19,512 nt of DNA from Actinomycetes bacterium (GCA_023403475.1 JAEYEL010000002.1:1-19512), one strand, 5' to 3'. Counted from the stretch's first letter, positions 1-6,848 are shown. Translations and numbers: made by a program. The notes: generated by a model not told the origin, from the sequence alone.

Positions 1-97
1 GCATGGAGATACGCAGATACCAGTTAAACACGTCGTACTTGTCGTTGAACAACCGATAGAACGTCGGCCGTGATATACCTGCTTTCGAAATCTCCTA
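1..97 (-). pseudogene. TetR/AcrR-type regulator fragment, 5' end missing, runs off left edge
   Basis: Read on the minus strand from 94 down to 2, one frame encodes a segment containing AGISRPTFYRLFNDKYDVF, the recognition-helix signature of the TetR family N-terminal DNA-binding domain. The codon immediately upstream in this frame is TAG (95-97), and further upstream the frame shows no TetR-like sequence and no start. The first 30 or so residues of the DNA-binding domain are therefore absent. The remainder lies beyond position 1, so I cannot tell whether the rest is intact. It is most simply a decayed or rearranged regulator that lost its 5' end next to galU. A frameshift within the gene is less likely, because the neighbouring frames also do not resemble a TetR start. 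Confidence 0.5.
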
Positions 98-114
98 ACG
101 CCAGCCTGCACCGC

Positions 115-174
115 AAAAAGCAACCTACGCCCGCAGGAGAAGCCGTTTGCTTGGTGCCTTGTCTGCGGACAGGC
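115..174 (-). terminator. Probable terminator region after galU
   Basis: Directly after the galU stop, the minus strand holds a small bulged hairpin (GCCT-GTC/GAC-AGGC arms, 156-174). It is followed by AAGCAA ... TTGCTT arms (115-152) running into TTTTTG. The second structure has a long loop and a short stem, so it is a modest intrinsic terminator at best. Its position at the end of the ccm-galU run supports the call. Confidence 0.38.
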
Positions 175-180
175 GAATGG

Positions 181-993
181 TTACTTGCGCGCGCGCCGGT
201 ACAGGATGTTGTTGGTTTCAAGCCAGCTTTCTATGGTGCCGGTGTCGAAACCGTCTGCGGGGTCAACCACAAGCGCGTACATTTCCTCTTCCTTGAGCAC
301 AGCATCGAGCGCATCGGTCAGCTGGATTTCGCCGCCCACGCCGGGCTTCACATCGGCGAGCAGCCCCATAACGCGGGGGCTTAAAAGGTAACGGCCGAAC
401 ACGGCCAAATTGGAGGGGGCATCTTCGGGCGCCGGCTTCTCCACCAGCGAGTCCACCCTCCATACGCCTTCGGCAACCACCGCGCCGGCGATGACGCCGA
501 AACGGCTCACCTCCTCGTCGGACACGGGCATGACGGCGATGACGCTTGCGCCGCCATGCGCGTCGGAGACCTCCTGCATGCGCGGCAGCATGTCGTTGTC
601 CGGCACCAGCACATCGCCCAGAAGCACGTAGAACGGCTCGCCTGCGGTCTTTTCGGCGGCGCAATGCACGGCATGCCCCAAGCCCAGCGCTTCGTCCTGG
701 TAAACGTAGCTTACGTTGTAGCCGCCCACCTTTTCCACGGCGTCGGCATACGCATCTTTGCCGCGCGACCGCAAGAGGGTCACCAGTTCGGGCGCCGGGG
801 AAAAATGGTCCTCGATGGCCTTCTTCTCGCGGCTGTTGATGATAACCACCTCGTCGGCCGCAGAGGCAAGCCCCTCTTCGACTACGTACTGAATAGCGGG
901 CCGGTCAACCACCAAAAGCATCTCTTTCGGTTGGGCTTTCGTGGCCGGCAAAAAACGCGTGCCGAGCCCGGCAGCAGGAATAAGCGCCTTCAC
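181..993 (-). CDS. galU: UTP--glucose-1-phosphate uridylyltransferase
   Basis: This 270-residue protein would make UDP-glucose from UTP and glucose-1-phosphate in the cytoplasm, feeding cell-envelope glycan synthesis. It opens with the nucleotidyltransferase signature AAGLGTRFLPATKAQPKEM (residues 7-25). Later family blocks include LGHAVHCA (about 105-112), LLGD (about 124-127), VEKP (about 184-187), GEIQLTDAL (about 222-230) and the FDTGT motif near residue 250. The family is usually about 290-300 residues, so this copy is slightly short at the C-terminus. The start is GTG at 993, preceded by AGAGG at good spacing, and it overlaps the TGA stop of the ccmD-like gene as GTGA. That overlap implies translational coupling to the cytochrome maturation operon, although no biochemical link is obvious. 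Family assignment is very secure. Confidence 0.96.
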   Translation of the reverse strand: MKALIPAAGLGTRFLPATKAQPKEMLLVVDRPAIQYVVEEGLASAADEVVIINSREKKAIEDHFSPAPELVTLLRSRGKDAYADAVEKVGGYNVSYVYQDEALGLGHAVHCAAEKTAGEPFYVLLGDVLVPDNDMLPRMQEVSDAHGGASVIAVMPVSDEEVSRFGVIAGAVVAEGVWRVDSLVEKPAPEDAPSNLAVFGRYLLSPRVMGLLADVKPGVGGEIQLTDALDAVLKEEEMYALVVDPADGFDTGTIESWLETNNILYRRARK

Positions 994-1193
994 GAGAGAA
1001 CCTCTTTCTTTTGCGAGCTGCGCTCGGCCAAGGCCTCCTCCAGAACCGCCATCTGCGCCTCGGTCTTCTTGAAGCCGCGCACGATCATGAACACGTACAC
1101 GAACAGCGCCACCCAGATAAGCGCATACGCCGCGATAAGATAGGGCATGGACGGAACAACCGTGCTGTAGATCTCAACAAGAACAGGGTTCAT
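990..1193 (-). CDS. ccmD: CcmD-like small heme exporter protein
   Basis: This is a 67-residue protein with one transmembrane helix (about residues 17-40, YLIAAYALIWVALFVYVFMI), followed by a basic stretch and a short charged amphipathic tail. That is the plan of CcmD, which helps release holo-CcmE from the CcmABC complex. Sequence conservation in CcmD is weak, so the call leans on position: it lies 18 nt after ccmC in an unbroken ccmE-F-A-B-C-D run. AAGGTG lies a suitable distance before the ATG. Its stop overlaps the galU start. It could be an unrelated small membrane protein, but the location makes CcmD by far the likeliest. Confidence 0.75.
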   Translation of the reverse strand: MNPVLVEIYSTVVPSMPYLIAAYALIWVALFVYVFMIVRGFKKTEAQMAVLEEALAERSSQKKEVLS

Positions 1194-1211
1194 GGCAAAT
1201 CACCTTTCTTT

Positions 1212-2009
1212 CTAGCCAACTATTCCTCGTTCGTTCATATCGTCAAGCTCGTCTTTCATGGCTTGGACGCGCTCTGACATGCGCACTTGGCGAAAGCGCA
1301 GACGGTACAGGCAAAAGCCTATCATCGACAAGCCAGCAAGGCACACCACAAGCGTCAGCGCCATATCGGCGGACATGCCGCCCTCGCGCAGCACCACGGG
1401 ATGGACGCTTGCGGGAACAAGACGCGTGATCATGAAGCAGATGGGCACATCGATGAGCGCCACGATGGAAACGACCGCACCGTATCGAGCGCGGCGCTCG
1501 GCATCGTCTACGGCATTGCGCAGAACAAAGTACGCGATAACCACGAGCATGAGAATGAGGTAAGTAGTCAAGCGCGGATCCCATGTCCACCAAATGCCCC
1601 ATTCAAAACGCGTCCACAAGTCGCCCGTTATCATAGTGCACGCCACGAAAAGCAGGGATATTTCCATGCAGATGCGCGAACACGTGTCGAAGCGCTGGTT
1701 CCTGCTGGCAAGAAGCCGTATCCCGTAATATGCGGCGAACGCAAGCGCCACGAACGACACAAGCGCCACCGGCATATGGAAGTAGAAGATCTTCTGCGAA
1801 ATGAGCAGCTTGTTTGCCACCACTTGTCCGCCTATGACCTCCGCACCGCTCACACTCGCGCCGCCCACCGGGCCGGCGTAGAGAAACGCCATGAGAAACC
1901 CGACCGTGCTGAACACGATGCCCAAAACGAGCACCACAGGCGCAACCTTGTCGGGCCACTGCCCCGCCTCGGGCAGTTTCAGCCCTTTTTCCTTCACCTT
2001 CTCAACCAT
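1212..2009 (-). CDS. ccmC: Heme exporter / heme-handling membrane protein CcmC
   Basis: This 265-residue polytopic membrane protein would present heme to CcmE on the outer face of the membrane. The diagnostic WWD tryptophan-rich motif WGIWWTWDPRLT is at residues 137-148. It is flanked by histidines H78 (in YFHMP) and H203 (in VHPVV), which correspond to the two conserved external heme ligands of CcmC. About six transmembrane helices are visible. The start ATG at 2009 has AAGGAG four bases upstream. The gene follows ccmB by 13 nt and precedes the ccmD-like gene by 18 nt. The N-terminal extension before the first helix and the charged C-terminal tail (about 240-265) are slightly longer than in proteobacterial CcmC. 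Assignment is secure. Confidence 0.95.
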   Translation of the reverse strand: MVEKVKEKGLKLPEAGQWPDKVAPVVLVLGIVFSTVGFLMAFLYAGPVGGASVSGAEVIGGQVVANKLLISQKIFYFHMPVALVSFVALAFAAYYGIRLLASRNQRFDTCSRICMEISLLFVACTMITGDLWTRFEWGIWWTWDPRLTTYLILMLVVIAYFVLRNAVDDAERRARYGAVVSIVALIDVPICFMITRLVPASVHPVVLREGGMSADMALTLVVCLAGLSMIGFCLYRLRFRQVRMSERVQAMKDELDDMNERGIVG

Positions 2010-2022
2010 AACGCTCCTTCCC

Positions 2023-2736
2023 TTATGCGCTTACGACGAAGTCGTATAAAACCCATGATACCAGGATCATGATCACATCGTAGCCGCCCGCCAAGGCGAG
2101 CGAGGGAACGAACGTGTCCATGAAGCCGTCGGCCCCCACGATAACAGCGGTCGTTGCCGAAACGCAGGCGTACAAAAGCGGGAAGATAAGCGGTATGAAC
2201 AGCACCGCGAGCATAACGTCTTTCCCGCGCGTGTTGATGGTGATGGTGGAAAGCAGCGTGCCCACGCCGGCCACGCCCACCGTGCCTGCCAAAAGCGGCG
2301 CCACGATAAGCCCGAAGCTTTCCGCAGGCGTCGTGGTGGTCATGAAGAAGAAGTAGAACAGCGGAACCGCTATAACCTCTACTGCCGCCAGAAACAGCAA
2401 ATTCGACGTGGCCTTCGCCAAGAATACGACCGAGCGATCGAGCGGCACGAGCAGAATACCCTCCAAACAGCCCTGTTCCTTCTCGTGCGAAAACGAGCGG
2501 TTCAGCCCCAGAAGCGAGGTGAATACGATAAGCGCCCACAGAAGCCCGCCGCTCATATGCAGAATGTCCAGCTCGCGCGAGGCTTGGGCGAGCGCGGCAC
2601 CGTATACGACAAGCACAAGCAGCGCGTAAATGCCCATGGACGTGAGCATGTCTTTGGTGCGAAACTCCTGTCGCAAGTCCTTCGCCAAAAGCGTTCGGTA
2701 CTGTTTTCCTGTCGAGGGCCGTTTGACGGTAACCAC
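2023..2736 (-). CDS. ccmB: Heme ABC exporter membrane subunit CcmB
   Basis: This 237-residue membrane protein is the permease-type partner of the ATPase CcmA in the CcmABCD complex that drives release of holo-CcmE. A cytoplasmic N-terminal segment containing LLAKDLRQEFRTKDML leads into six predicted helices; a block reading FSHEKEQGCLEGILLVPLDR lies about a third of the way in. This opening KDL..E.R ... pattern and the EKE..GTLE/LEG-like block are typical of CcmB. I chose the GTG at 2736, which begins one base after the ccmA stop codon and follows a G-rich ribosome-binding site in the ccmA 3' end. Open reading continues upstream through ccmA, but that extension is an out-of-frame copy of ccmA codons. 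Length fits the family (about 220). Confidence 0.92.
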   Translation of the reverse strand: MVTVKRPSTGKQYRTLLAKDLRQEFRTKDMLTSMGIYALLVLVVYGAALAQASRELDILHMSGGLLWALIVFTSLLGLNRSFSHEKEQGCLEGILLVPLDRSVVFLAKATSNLLFLAAVEVIAVPLFYFFFMTTTTPAESFGLIVAPLLAGTVGVAGVGTLLSTITINTRGKDVMLAVLFIPLIFPLLYACVSATTAVIVGADGFMDTFVPSLALAGGYDVIMILVSWVLYDFVVSA

Positions 2737-2737
2737 G

Positions 2738-3451
2738 TTACGCCACCCCCATACCGACGGTCGCGTGATACAGTTCGCGGAACTCATCGAAATCGAAGTT
2801 GCCCTTTTCGTCGAACGCCACCACGCGGCCGCGTGCGAGCACGAGCGCATGGGTGCACATACCGAAACCCTTCTGCAAGTCGTGGCTCACCATGACGAAT
2901 GTGCGACCGTCGCGCGCCGACGCGATAAGCTCGTCGAATATCTCCACGGCATGCGGGTCAAGCCCCGAATAAGGCTCGTCGAGAAACACCACGCCAGGGT
3001 CGTGGATAAGGGCACGGGCGATGGAAAGACGCTGGGTCATGCCGCGCGAGAACGTGCGCACCACATCGAGGCGCCTATGCTTCAGCTCAACCGCATCCAG
3101 AAGCTCGAGCACGCGCGCATGCGGGGCTTCCACCCCGTAGAGACGCGCGTATATCATCAGGTTCTCTTCAGCCGTGAGATCGGGGTAGAGCATGGAGTTA
3201 TGCGAGATGAACCCTATGTGGTCGCGCGCGCGATCGGGCTCCTCCTTTATATCGACGCCCATGATGCGGGCTTCGCCGCTCGTAGCGCGCGCAAGCGTGG
3301 AAAGCACGCGCAAAAGCGTGGTCTTCCCTGCGCCGTTCGGGCCGAAAATGGAGAGGAACGCCCCTTGCGGCACGGCGATGGACACGTTGTCGACCGCCTT
3401 GCGCGTTCCGAACGCCTTCGAGAGCTTATGCGTTTCGATAGCAGCATCCAC
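2738..3451 (-). CDS. ccmA: Heme exporter ATP-binding protein CcmA
   Basis: This 237-residue ABC ATPase powers the CcmABCD complex. Walker A is GPNGAGKT (37-44), the ABC signature is the degenerate SRGMTQR (135-141), Walker B is VVFLDEP (154-160), and the H-loop histidine is H190 in VSHD. The usual Q-loop glutamine position reads SHNSMLY, that is, Asn rather than Gln. I recall such variation in some bacterial and archaeal CcmA-type ATPases, so it need not mean loss of activity. The start is GTG at 3451 with GAGGAG nine bases upstream, inside the end of ccmF, six bases after the ccmF stop. It is placed between ccmF and ccmB, and the neighbours fix the substrate context, which the ATPase alone would not. 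Confidence 0.94.
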   Translation of the reverse strand: MDAAIETHKLSKAFGTRKAVDNVSIAVPQGAFLSIFGPNGAGKTTLLRVLSTLARATSGEARIMGVDIKEEPDRARDHIGFISHNSMLYPDLTAEENLMIYARLYGVEAPHARVLELLDAVELKHRRLDVVRTFSRGMTQRLSIARALIHDPGVVFLDEPYSGLDPHAVEIFDELIASARDGRTFVMVSHDLQKGFGMCTHALVLARGRVVAFDEKGNFDFDEFRELYHATVGMGVA

Positions 3452-3457
3452 AGCGCG

Positions 3458-5308
3458 CTACTCCTCGCCTTCGGCTCCCGGAGATGCGGGGTCGGCGCCG
3501 GACGGATGGAGCGAGGGCTGCGCAGCTTCCGAGCGCAACCCGTCCGCTTCCCCATCCGCTAAATCCCCAGACTGGTCGGCATCATCCGCTACATCCCCAG
3601 ACTGATTGGTCACCGCAGCCTTCTTCGGCGATCTGCGCCCCACAAGCGCCAGCGTAATTCCCACCATAAGCAGGCCAAAGCCTATCCATACGGGCGTGAT
3701 GAGCGGGTTCACGCGCACGTCCATGGCGAAGTCGCCATCGTTGTTCACACCTTTGTACACCACGAACAGATCTTCAAGCGGAAAGCCAATCACGCCCGCG
3801 TTAAGCTTCTGCTGCTGGGTAGACTGCACCACCTGCACCGAGGGGTGCACCTGGCCCACGTATTCCCCGCCGCGGTACACGTCGAAGTCAAGTTGGTAGA
3901 CGATGTCGTCATCGTTATCCTGCAGCTCGATGGAGTTGCCCGTGTATTTGAGCGTGAAATCCTGAATGGTGAAATCTTCGGAAACCGTGTCGGTTTCCTC
4001 GTCGTAGGGCAGATACTCGACCTTTTCCGTAACGTACATAGACGACCCGATAAGACCCACCAGAATAACGGCCATGGCAACATGAGCGATGAACCCGCCG
4101 TAAGTGGAGGCATGCCCGCGGAACAGGCCCGCGAACCCGGCAAGCACGTTGGTCTTGCGCGAGCGCGCGTAGTTGCGCGCCCCGCGACCGATAAGGAACA
4201 GCGCGTTGAAGAACAGCAGACTCGCCACCAAAAAGCCCACCACGGCAAGCCCGTTGTAATACCACGGCGGCCCCTGCTCGAGCAGCCCTTCGGCACTCGT
4301 TCCGCCCGCGTCGATCATGGCGTTGTAGCTGGGCAGCAAATACATGAAGAAGTACGTCATGAGCACCGCGTAGAGCACAAGCGCGCAAATGCCCGGCACG
4401 CGCGCACGGCGCCAGAACTGCGCACCTTCGGTCTTTCCCCACGAAAGCAGCGGGCATACCGCCAGAATGAACAGATACACGATGCCGAGCGGTCGCGCAA
4501 TGGTGTTGTAGGTGCCCGCCGTAAGCGATTCGCCGCCAAACGGCATCCACGAGGGAAGCGCCGAAGAAACCGTCATGTAGGCCAGAAGAATGGTGAACAC
4601 CACCATGATAACGTTGTTGAAGTAGTACGCCGCATCCTTGGAGAGCATGTTCTCAACATCGTCGCCCCCCTCGCTTGCCGCACCGAAGCTCTTCCAACGC
4701 ACGGCCAAGCCCACAAGGCCGGCGAGCACCGAGCACGCGATAAGAGCGCCGAACAGCGCAAGCGACACCGGATCACCCTCGAAGGCATGCACCGACTGCA
4801 CAATGCCCGACCGCGATATGAACGTTCCCACGATGACGAACGCGAAGGTGAGGCATGCGCACATGACGCCCCAGCGCTTGAAGGCGCCGCGCTGGCGGTA
4901 CACGGTGAAGCTGTGGATAAGCGCCACGCCCAAAAGCCACGAGAGCAGGCTTGCGTTTTCCACCGGATCCCAACCCCAGTAGCCGCCCCAGCCCAGCACC
5001 ACGTACGCCCACACGGCGCCAAGGCCGATGCCTATCCCTAAAAACAGCCACGAGAACAGCGCGTAGCGCTGCGAGCGAACCACCCATTCCTTCGAAGGGT
5101 CGTTCACGATAAGCGCTGCGATGGCATAGGCGAAGGGAATGGTAAGCCCGGCATAGCCCACGAACAACGTGGGCGGATGAATGGACATGGCCCAATGCTC
5201 GAGCAGCGCGTTCATCCCCCACATGGTGGCCGCGCCCTGGAGTTCGCCCGCAGCGTTGAAATACTGCGAAGGCGTGGCAGTGAACGGCATGTTGTTCTCA
5301 GAGAACAA
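3458..5308 (-). CDS. ccmF: Cytochrome c heme lyase CcmF, C-terminal ~80% (split gene)
   Basis: This 616-residue polytopic membrane protein carries most of CcmF, which attaches heme to apocytochrome c. It has the WWD motif WGGYWGWDPVEN (107-118) and the CcmF histidines: H44 in IHPP, H132 in LIHS, H174 in SVHAF and H409 in IAHVAM. A large external domain (about 427-535) precedes the last helix. A long acidic tail (about 565-616) contains a 30-bp tandem duplication. The protein starts abruptly inside a CcmF transmembrane region: the preceding CcmF sequence is the next ORF upstream, in the same frame, separated only by a TAG (5309-5311). The start used is TTG at 5308, immediately after that TAG and behind GGGGG. 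ATG at 5290 is an alternative. With one CcmF in the locus, it may also serve the CxxCK heme of NrfA, as NrfE does. Confidence 0.88.
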   Translation of the reverse strand: MFSENNMPFTATPSQYFNAAGELQGAATMWGMNALLEHWAMSIHPPTLFVGYAGLTIPFAYAIAALIVNDPSKEWVVRSQRYALFSWLFLGIGIGLGAVWAYVVLGWGGYWGWDPVENASLLSWLLGVALIHSFTVYRQRGAFKRWGVMCACLTFAFVIVGTFISRSGIVQSVHAFEGDPVSLALFGALIACSVLAGLVGLAVRWKSFGAASEGGDDVENMLSKDAAYYFNNVIMVVFTILLAYMTVSSALPSWMPFGGESLTAGTYNTIARPLGIVYLFILAVCPLLSWGKTEGAQFWRRARVPGICALVLYAVLMTYFFMYLLPSYNAMIDAGGTSAEGLLEQGPPWYYNGLAVVGFLVASLLFFNALFLIGRGARNYARSRKTNVLAGFAGLFRGHASTYGGFIAHVAMAVILVGLIGSSMYVTEKVEYLPYDEETDTVSEDFTIQDFTLKYTGNSIELQDNDDDIVYQLDFDVYRGGEYVGQVHPSVQVVQSTQQQKLNAGVIGFPLEDLFVVYKGVNNDGDFAMDVRVNPLITPVWIGFGLLMVGITLALVGRRSPKKAAVTNQSGDVADDADQSGDLADGEADGLRSEAAQPSLHPSGADPASPGAEGEE

Positions 5309-5309
5309 C
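5291..5309. repeat. Perfect 19-bp palindrome abutting the ccmF TAG
   Basis: GTTGTTCTC-A-GAGAACAAC is a perfect inverted repeat with 9-bp arms. On the transcript it starts with the G of the UAG codon that splits ccmF and ends directly before an in-frame AUG (5290). As RNA it can fold into an 8-bp stem with a 3-nt loop, covering the TTG start at 5308. It lies in sequence that still encodes CcmF-like residues (LFSENN). Confidence 0.7.
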
Positions 5310-5782
5310 TAAACCCCCACGAACGCCAGCATGACGATCTGCCCAACCAGAAGGGCCATGTTGTCGAGCGCCTTCAGGCTTTTCAGATCGCGCAGGGCCA
5401 CCACGGCGTTGAACGCCGCGATAAGCCATGCCCAGAACAGAAGCGAGCCCTGCCTTCCCGCCCACAGCCCGGAAAGCCGGTAGAGCCATGCAAGATCGCC
5501 CGAAGCGTCGGAGTGGTACTGCACCACGTACTTGATGGACGTATCGCCCGTCATGAAGCCGTACACCAGAATGCCGCAGCACACCGTAAGGGCCGCAAGC
5601 GACACAAGCGATGCTATGCGACCGCCCCAAATGAGCGTTTCGGCAACGCCCGCGCCCACCGCGCCATCGGCTCCGCGCCGTCGCGCACGAGCGTCCAGCA
5701 CATGCCCTGCAAGAAGGCAGACAGCAGAAACCGCCACGCCCGCAAACGCAACGAGCAGGCCTATCAAACCAACCATCGACAT
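5309..5782 (-). CDS. ccmF: Cytochrome c heme lyase CcmF, N-terminal part (split gene)
   Basis: This 157-residue membrane protein matches the N-terminal part of CcmF. It has several helices and the characteristic block YRLSGLWAGRQGSLLFWAWL (about 101-120), corresponding to YRxSGxWxGxEGSLLLW in canonical CcmF. The frame ends in TAG (5309-5311). The next codons, TTG TTC TCT GAG AAC AAC ATG, continue CcmF homology in the same frame (LF..N.PF), so ancestrally this was one gene of about 774 codons. The start ATG at 5782 is preceded by AAAGGA and follows the ccmE stop by three bases. Three readings are possible: a genuinely two-part CcmF made by termination and reinitiation, UAG readthrough, or a recent nonsense mutation or sequencing error. 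Confidence 0.85.
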   Translation of the reverse strand: MSMVGLIGLLVAFAGVAVSAVCLLAGHVLDARARRRGADGAVGAGVAETLIWGGRIASLVSLAALTVCCGILVYGFMTGDTSIKYVVQYHSDASGDLAWLYRLSGLWAGRQGSLLFWAWLIAAFNAVVALRDLKSLKALDNMALLVGQIVMLAFVGV

Positions 5783-5785
5783 GTT

Positions 5786-6451
5786 CTATCCTTTCAGGGC
5801 CACATCGGTAGCCGAAAACGTACCGTCCGCCTGCAAAGATCCGGTCACGACAAGCTCTGCGCCATCGGCAACCTCATCGGAAAGCGCTCCTGCAAACGCC
5901 ACGGAAACCTCCGATACGCCGTCTGACGAAACCAAAACCATGCGTTCTTTCTGGCCGACGGCGGAAAGCGAGCCTGCCTTCACGGTTCCGGTTATCTTGA
6001 CGGGCTTGTCCTGAATGCTCTTCTCGTATTCCGCCAACTGCGCAACGTCGAGCGCATCGGTGGCGTTTTCGTACTTCGAAGGGCACTTGGTAACAAGCTG
6101 GCTGGCGTGCAGCGTTCCGTCGGCGCCCATCTTGCCCGTGCAAATGGCCGTCACGTCGTTTCCGAACGTAGCGGAAACCCCTTGGTCGTAGCGCACGTTG
6201 AGCTTTTGGCCGGCATCGCCTTCGGGGTCGTAGATATCGAAGACCAAAACGTTGTCTTCCGTATAGAACGAATTCTCGACCACATTGCCGGAAACCTGGA
6301 TGCGCTCGCCTGCGTATGCGCCGGACGCAGCATCGGAAACGGAAACCGTCTTCGCGGAGGTTCCGCTCCCCACCACGGTAAGCACCACGATCAGCACGAT
6401 GACGATGACGCCCGTCACCACCACCATGCGACGCTTCATCTTCGCGTTCAA
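5786..6451 (-). CDS. ccmE: Heme chaperone CcmE, CxxxY type with extra C-terminal OB-like domain
   Basis: This 221-residue protein has an N-terminal membrane anchor (about 8-28) and an external OB-fold (about 45-127). The heme-binding motif is C123-P-S-K-Y127, the CxxxY variant described for archaeal and Desulfovibrio CcmE, instead of the HxxxY of most bacteria. It would carry heme covalently from CcmC to CcmF. A second segment (about 148-221, beginning DKPVKITGTVKAG and ending GSLQADGTFSATDVALKG) resembles the first OB domain (GERIQVSGNVVEN ... GKMGADGTLHASQLV) but lacks the Cys/Tyr pair. The start is TTG at 6451, supported by AGGAGG five bases upstream; the ATG at codon 5 is too far from that site. 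It heads the ccm operon and is followed by ccmF after three bases. Confidence 0.9.
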   Translation of the reverse strand: MNAKMKRRMVVVTGVIVIVLIVVLTVVGSGTSAKTVSVSDAASGAYAGERIQVSGNVVENSFYTEDNVLVFDIYDPEGDAGQKLNVRYDQGVSATFGNDVTAICTGKMGADGTLHASQLVTKCPSKYENATDALDVAQLAEYEKSIQDKPVKITGTVKAGSLSAVGQKERMVLVSSDGVSEVSVAFAGALSDEVADGAELVVTGSLQADGTFSATDVALKG

Positions 6452-6848
6452 GCTTTCCTCCTGACCCTCATCGACTTTCCCACCATCCTCAAAACTCCGA
6501 AGAGCGCAATGCCGAAACCAGCATACGGCAAAAGCGCGATCTTCCCCGAATGTATTGTACGCACGGCACCGAAGGCGTCATATACCCCAAACGGTGTATC
6601 TTCACCAACGGCGCACGCCCGCCCCAAAGGGCGTCTCCGCACCGCCTCGGAAGCACCCTCCGTCTTCGGAAACGTTTTTCCCGTTTGGCATCTCCCGAAG
6701 CACCTTTGCCCGCCAAGGAAGCGCCTTCCATTCCCGCTCTTGGGAACTTTGAGAAAAGAGCCCATCTTGCACGCTCGCGCGAGATGGACTCCCTCTTGCC
6801 TATTCGATTTTCCGCTTTTCGCAACGAAGCCTCAGCGAGGCGAACCGT
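6452..6848. promoter_or_regulatory. ccm operon upstream region (397 bp, no firm gene)
   Basis: This stretch holds the nrfH terminator (6754-6791) and the ccmE leader. Candidate control elements on the minus strand are an 18-bp imperfect dyad ATACACC-GTTT-GGGGTAT (6582-6599), a possible -35/-10 pair TTGGTG...TATATG overlapping it, and TACAAT (6554-6559). It also contains a GGAAG-GCG-CTTCC hairpin (6718-6730) and two short elements shared with the nrfA upstream region. A frame on the minus strand remains open to a TGA overlapping the ccmE TTG start; its last 27 codons could encode a one-helix peptide, but I do not call it a gene. Promoter assignments are visual guesses. Confidence 0.35.
6754..6791 (-). 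terminator. Intrinsic terminator after the NrfH-like gene
   Basis: On the minus strand, the arms GAGTCCATCT and AGATGGGCTC pair over 10 bp (one G-T). They enclose a GC-rich loop that can fold further and are followed directly by TTTTCTC. The structure sits 57 bases after the cytochrome stop codon and well before ccmE. It therefore separates the nitrite reductase unit from the ccm operon, and is the best terminator in the window. Confidence 0.8.

Noticed and set aside
2737..2850. Upstream extension of ccmB by 38 codons
   Set aside because: The extension lies in another frame of ccmA and is not CcmB-like; the GTG at 2736 fits the family start and the spacing.
3845..5041. Plus-strand open frame (398 codons) opposite ccmF
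   Set aside because: An antisense shadow rich in His, Arg and Glu, without recognisable features.
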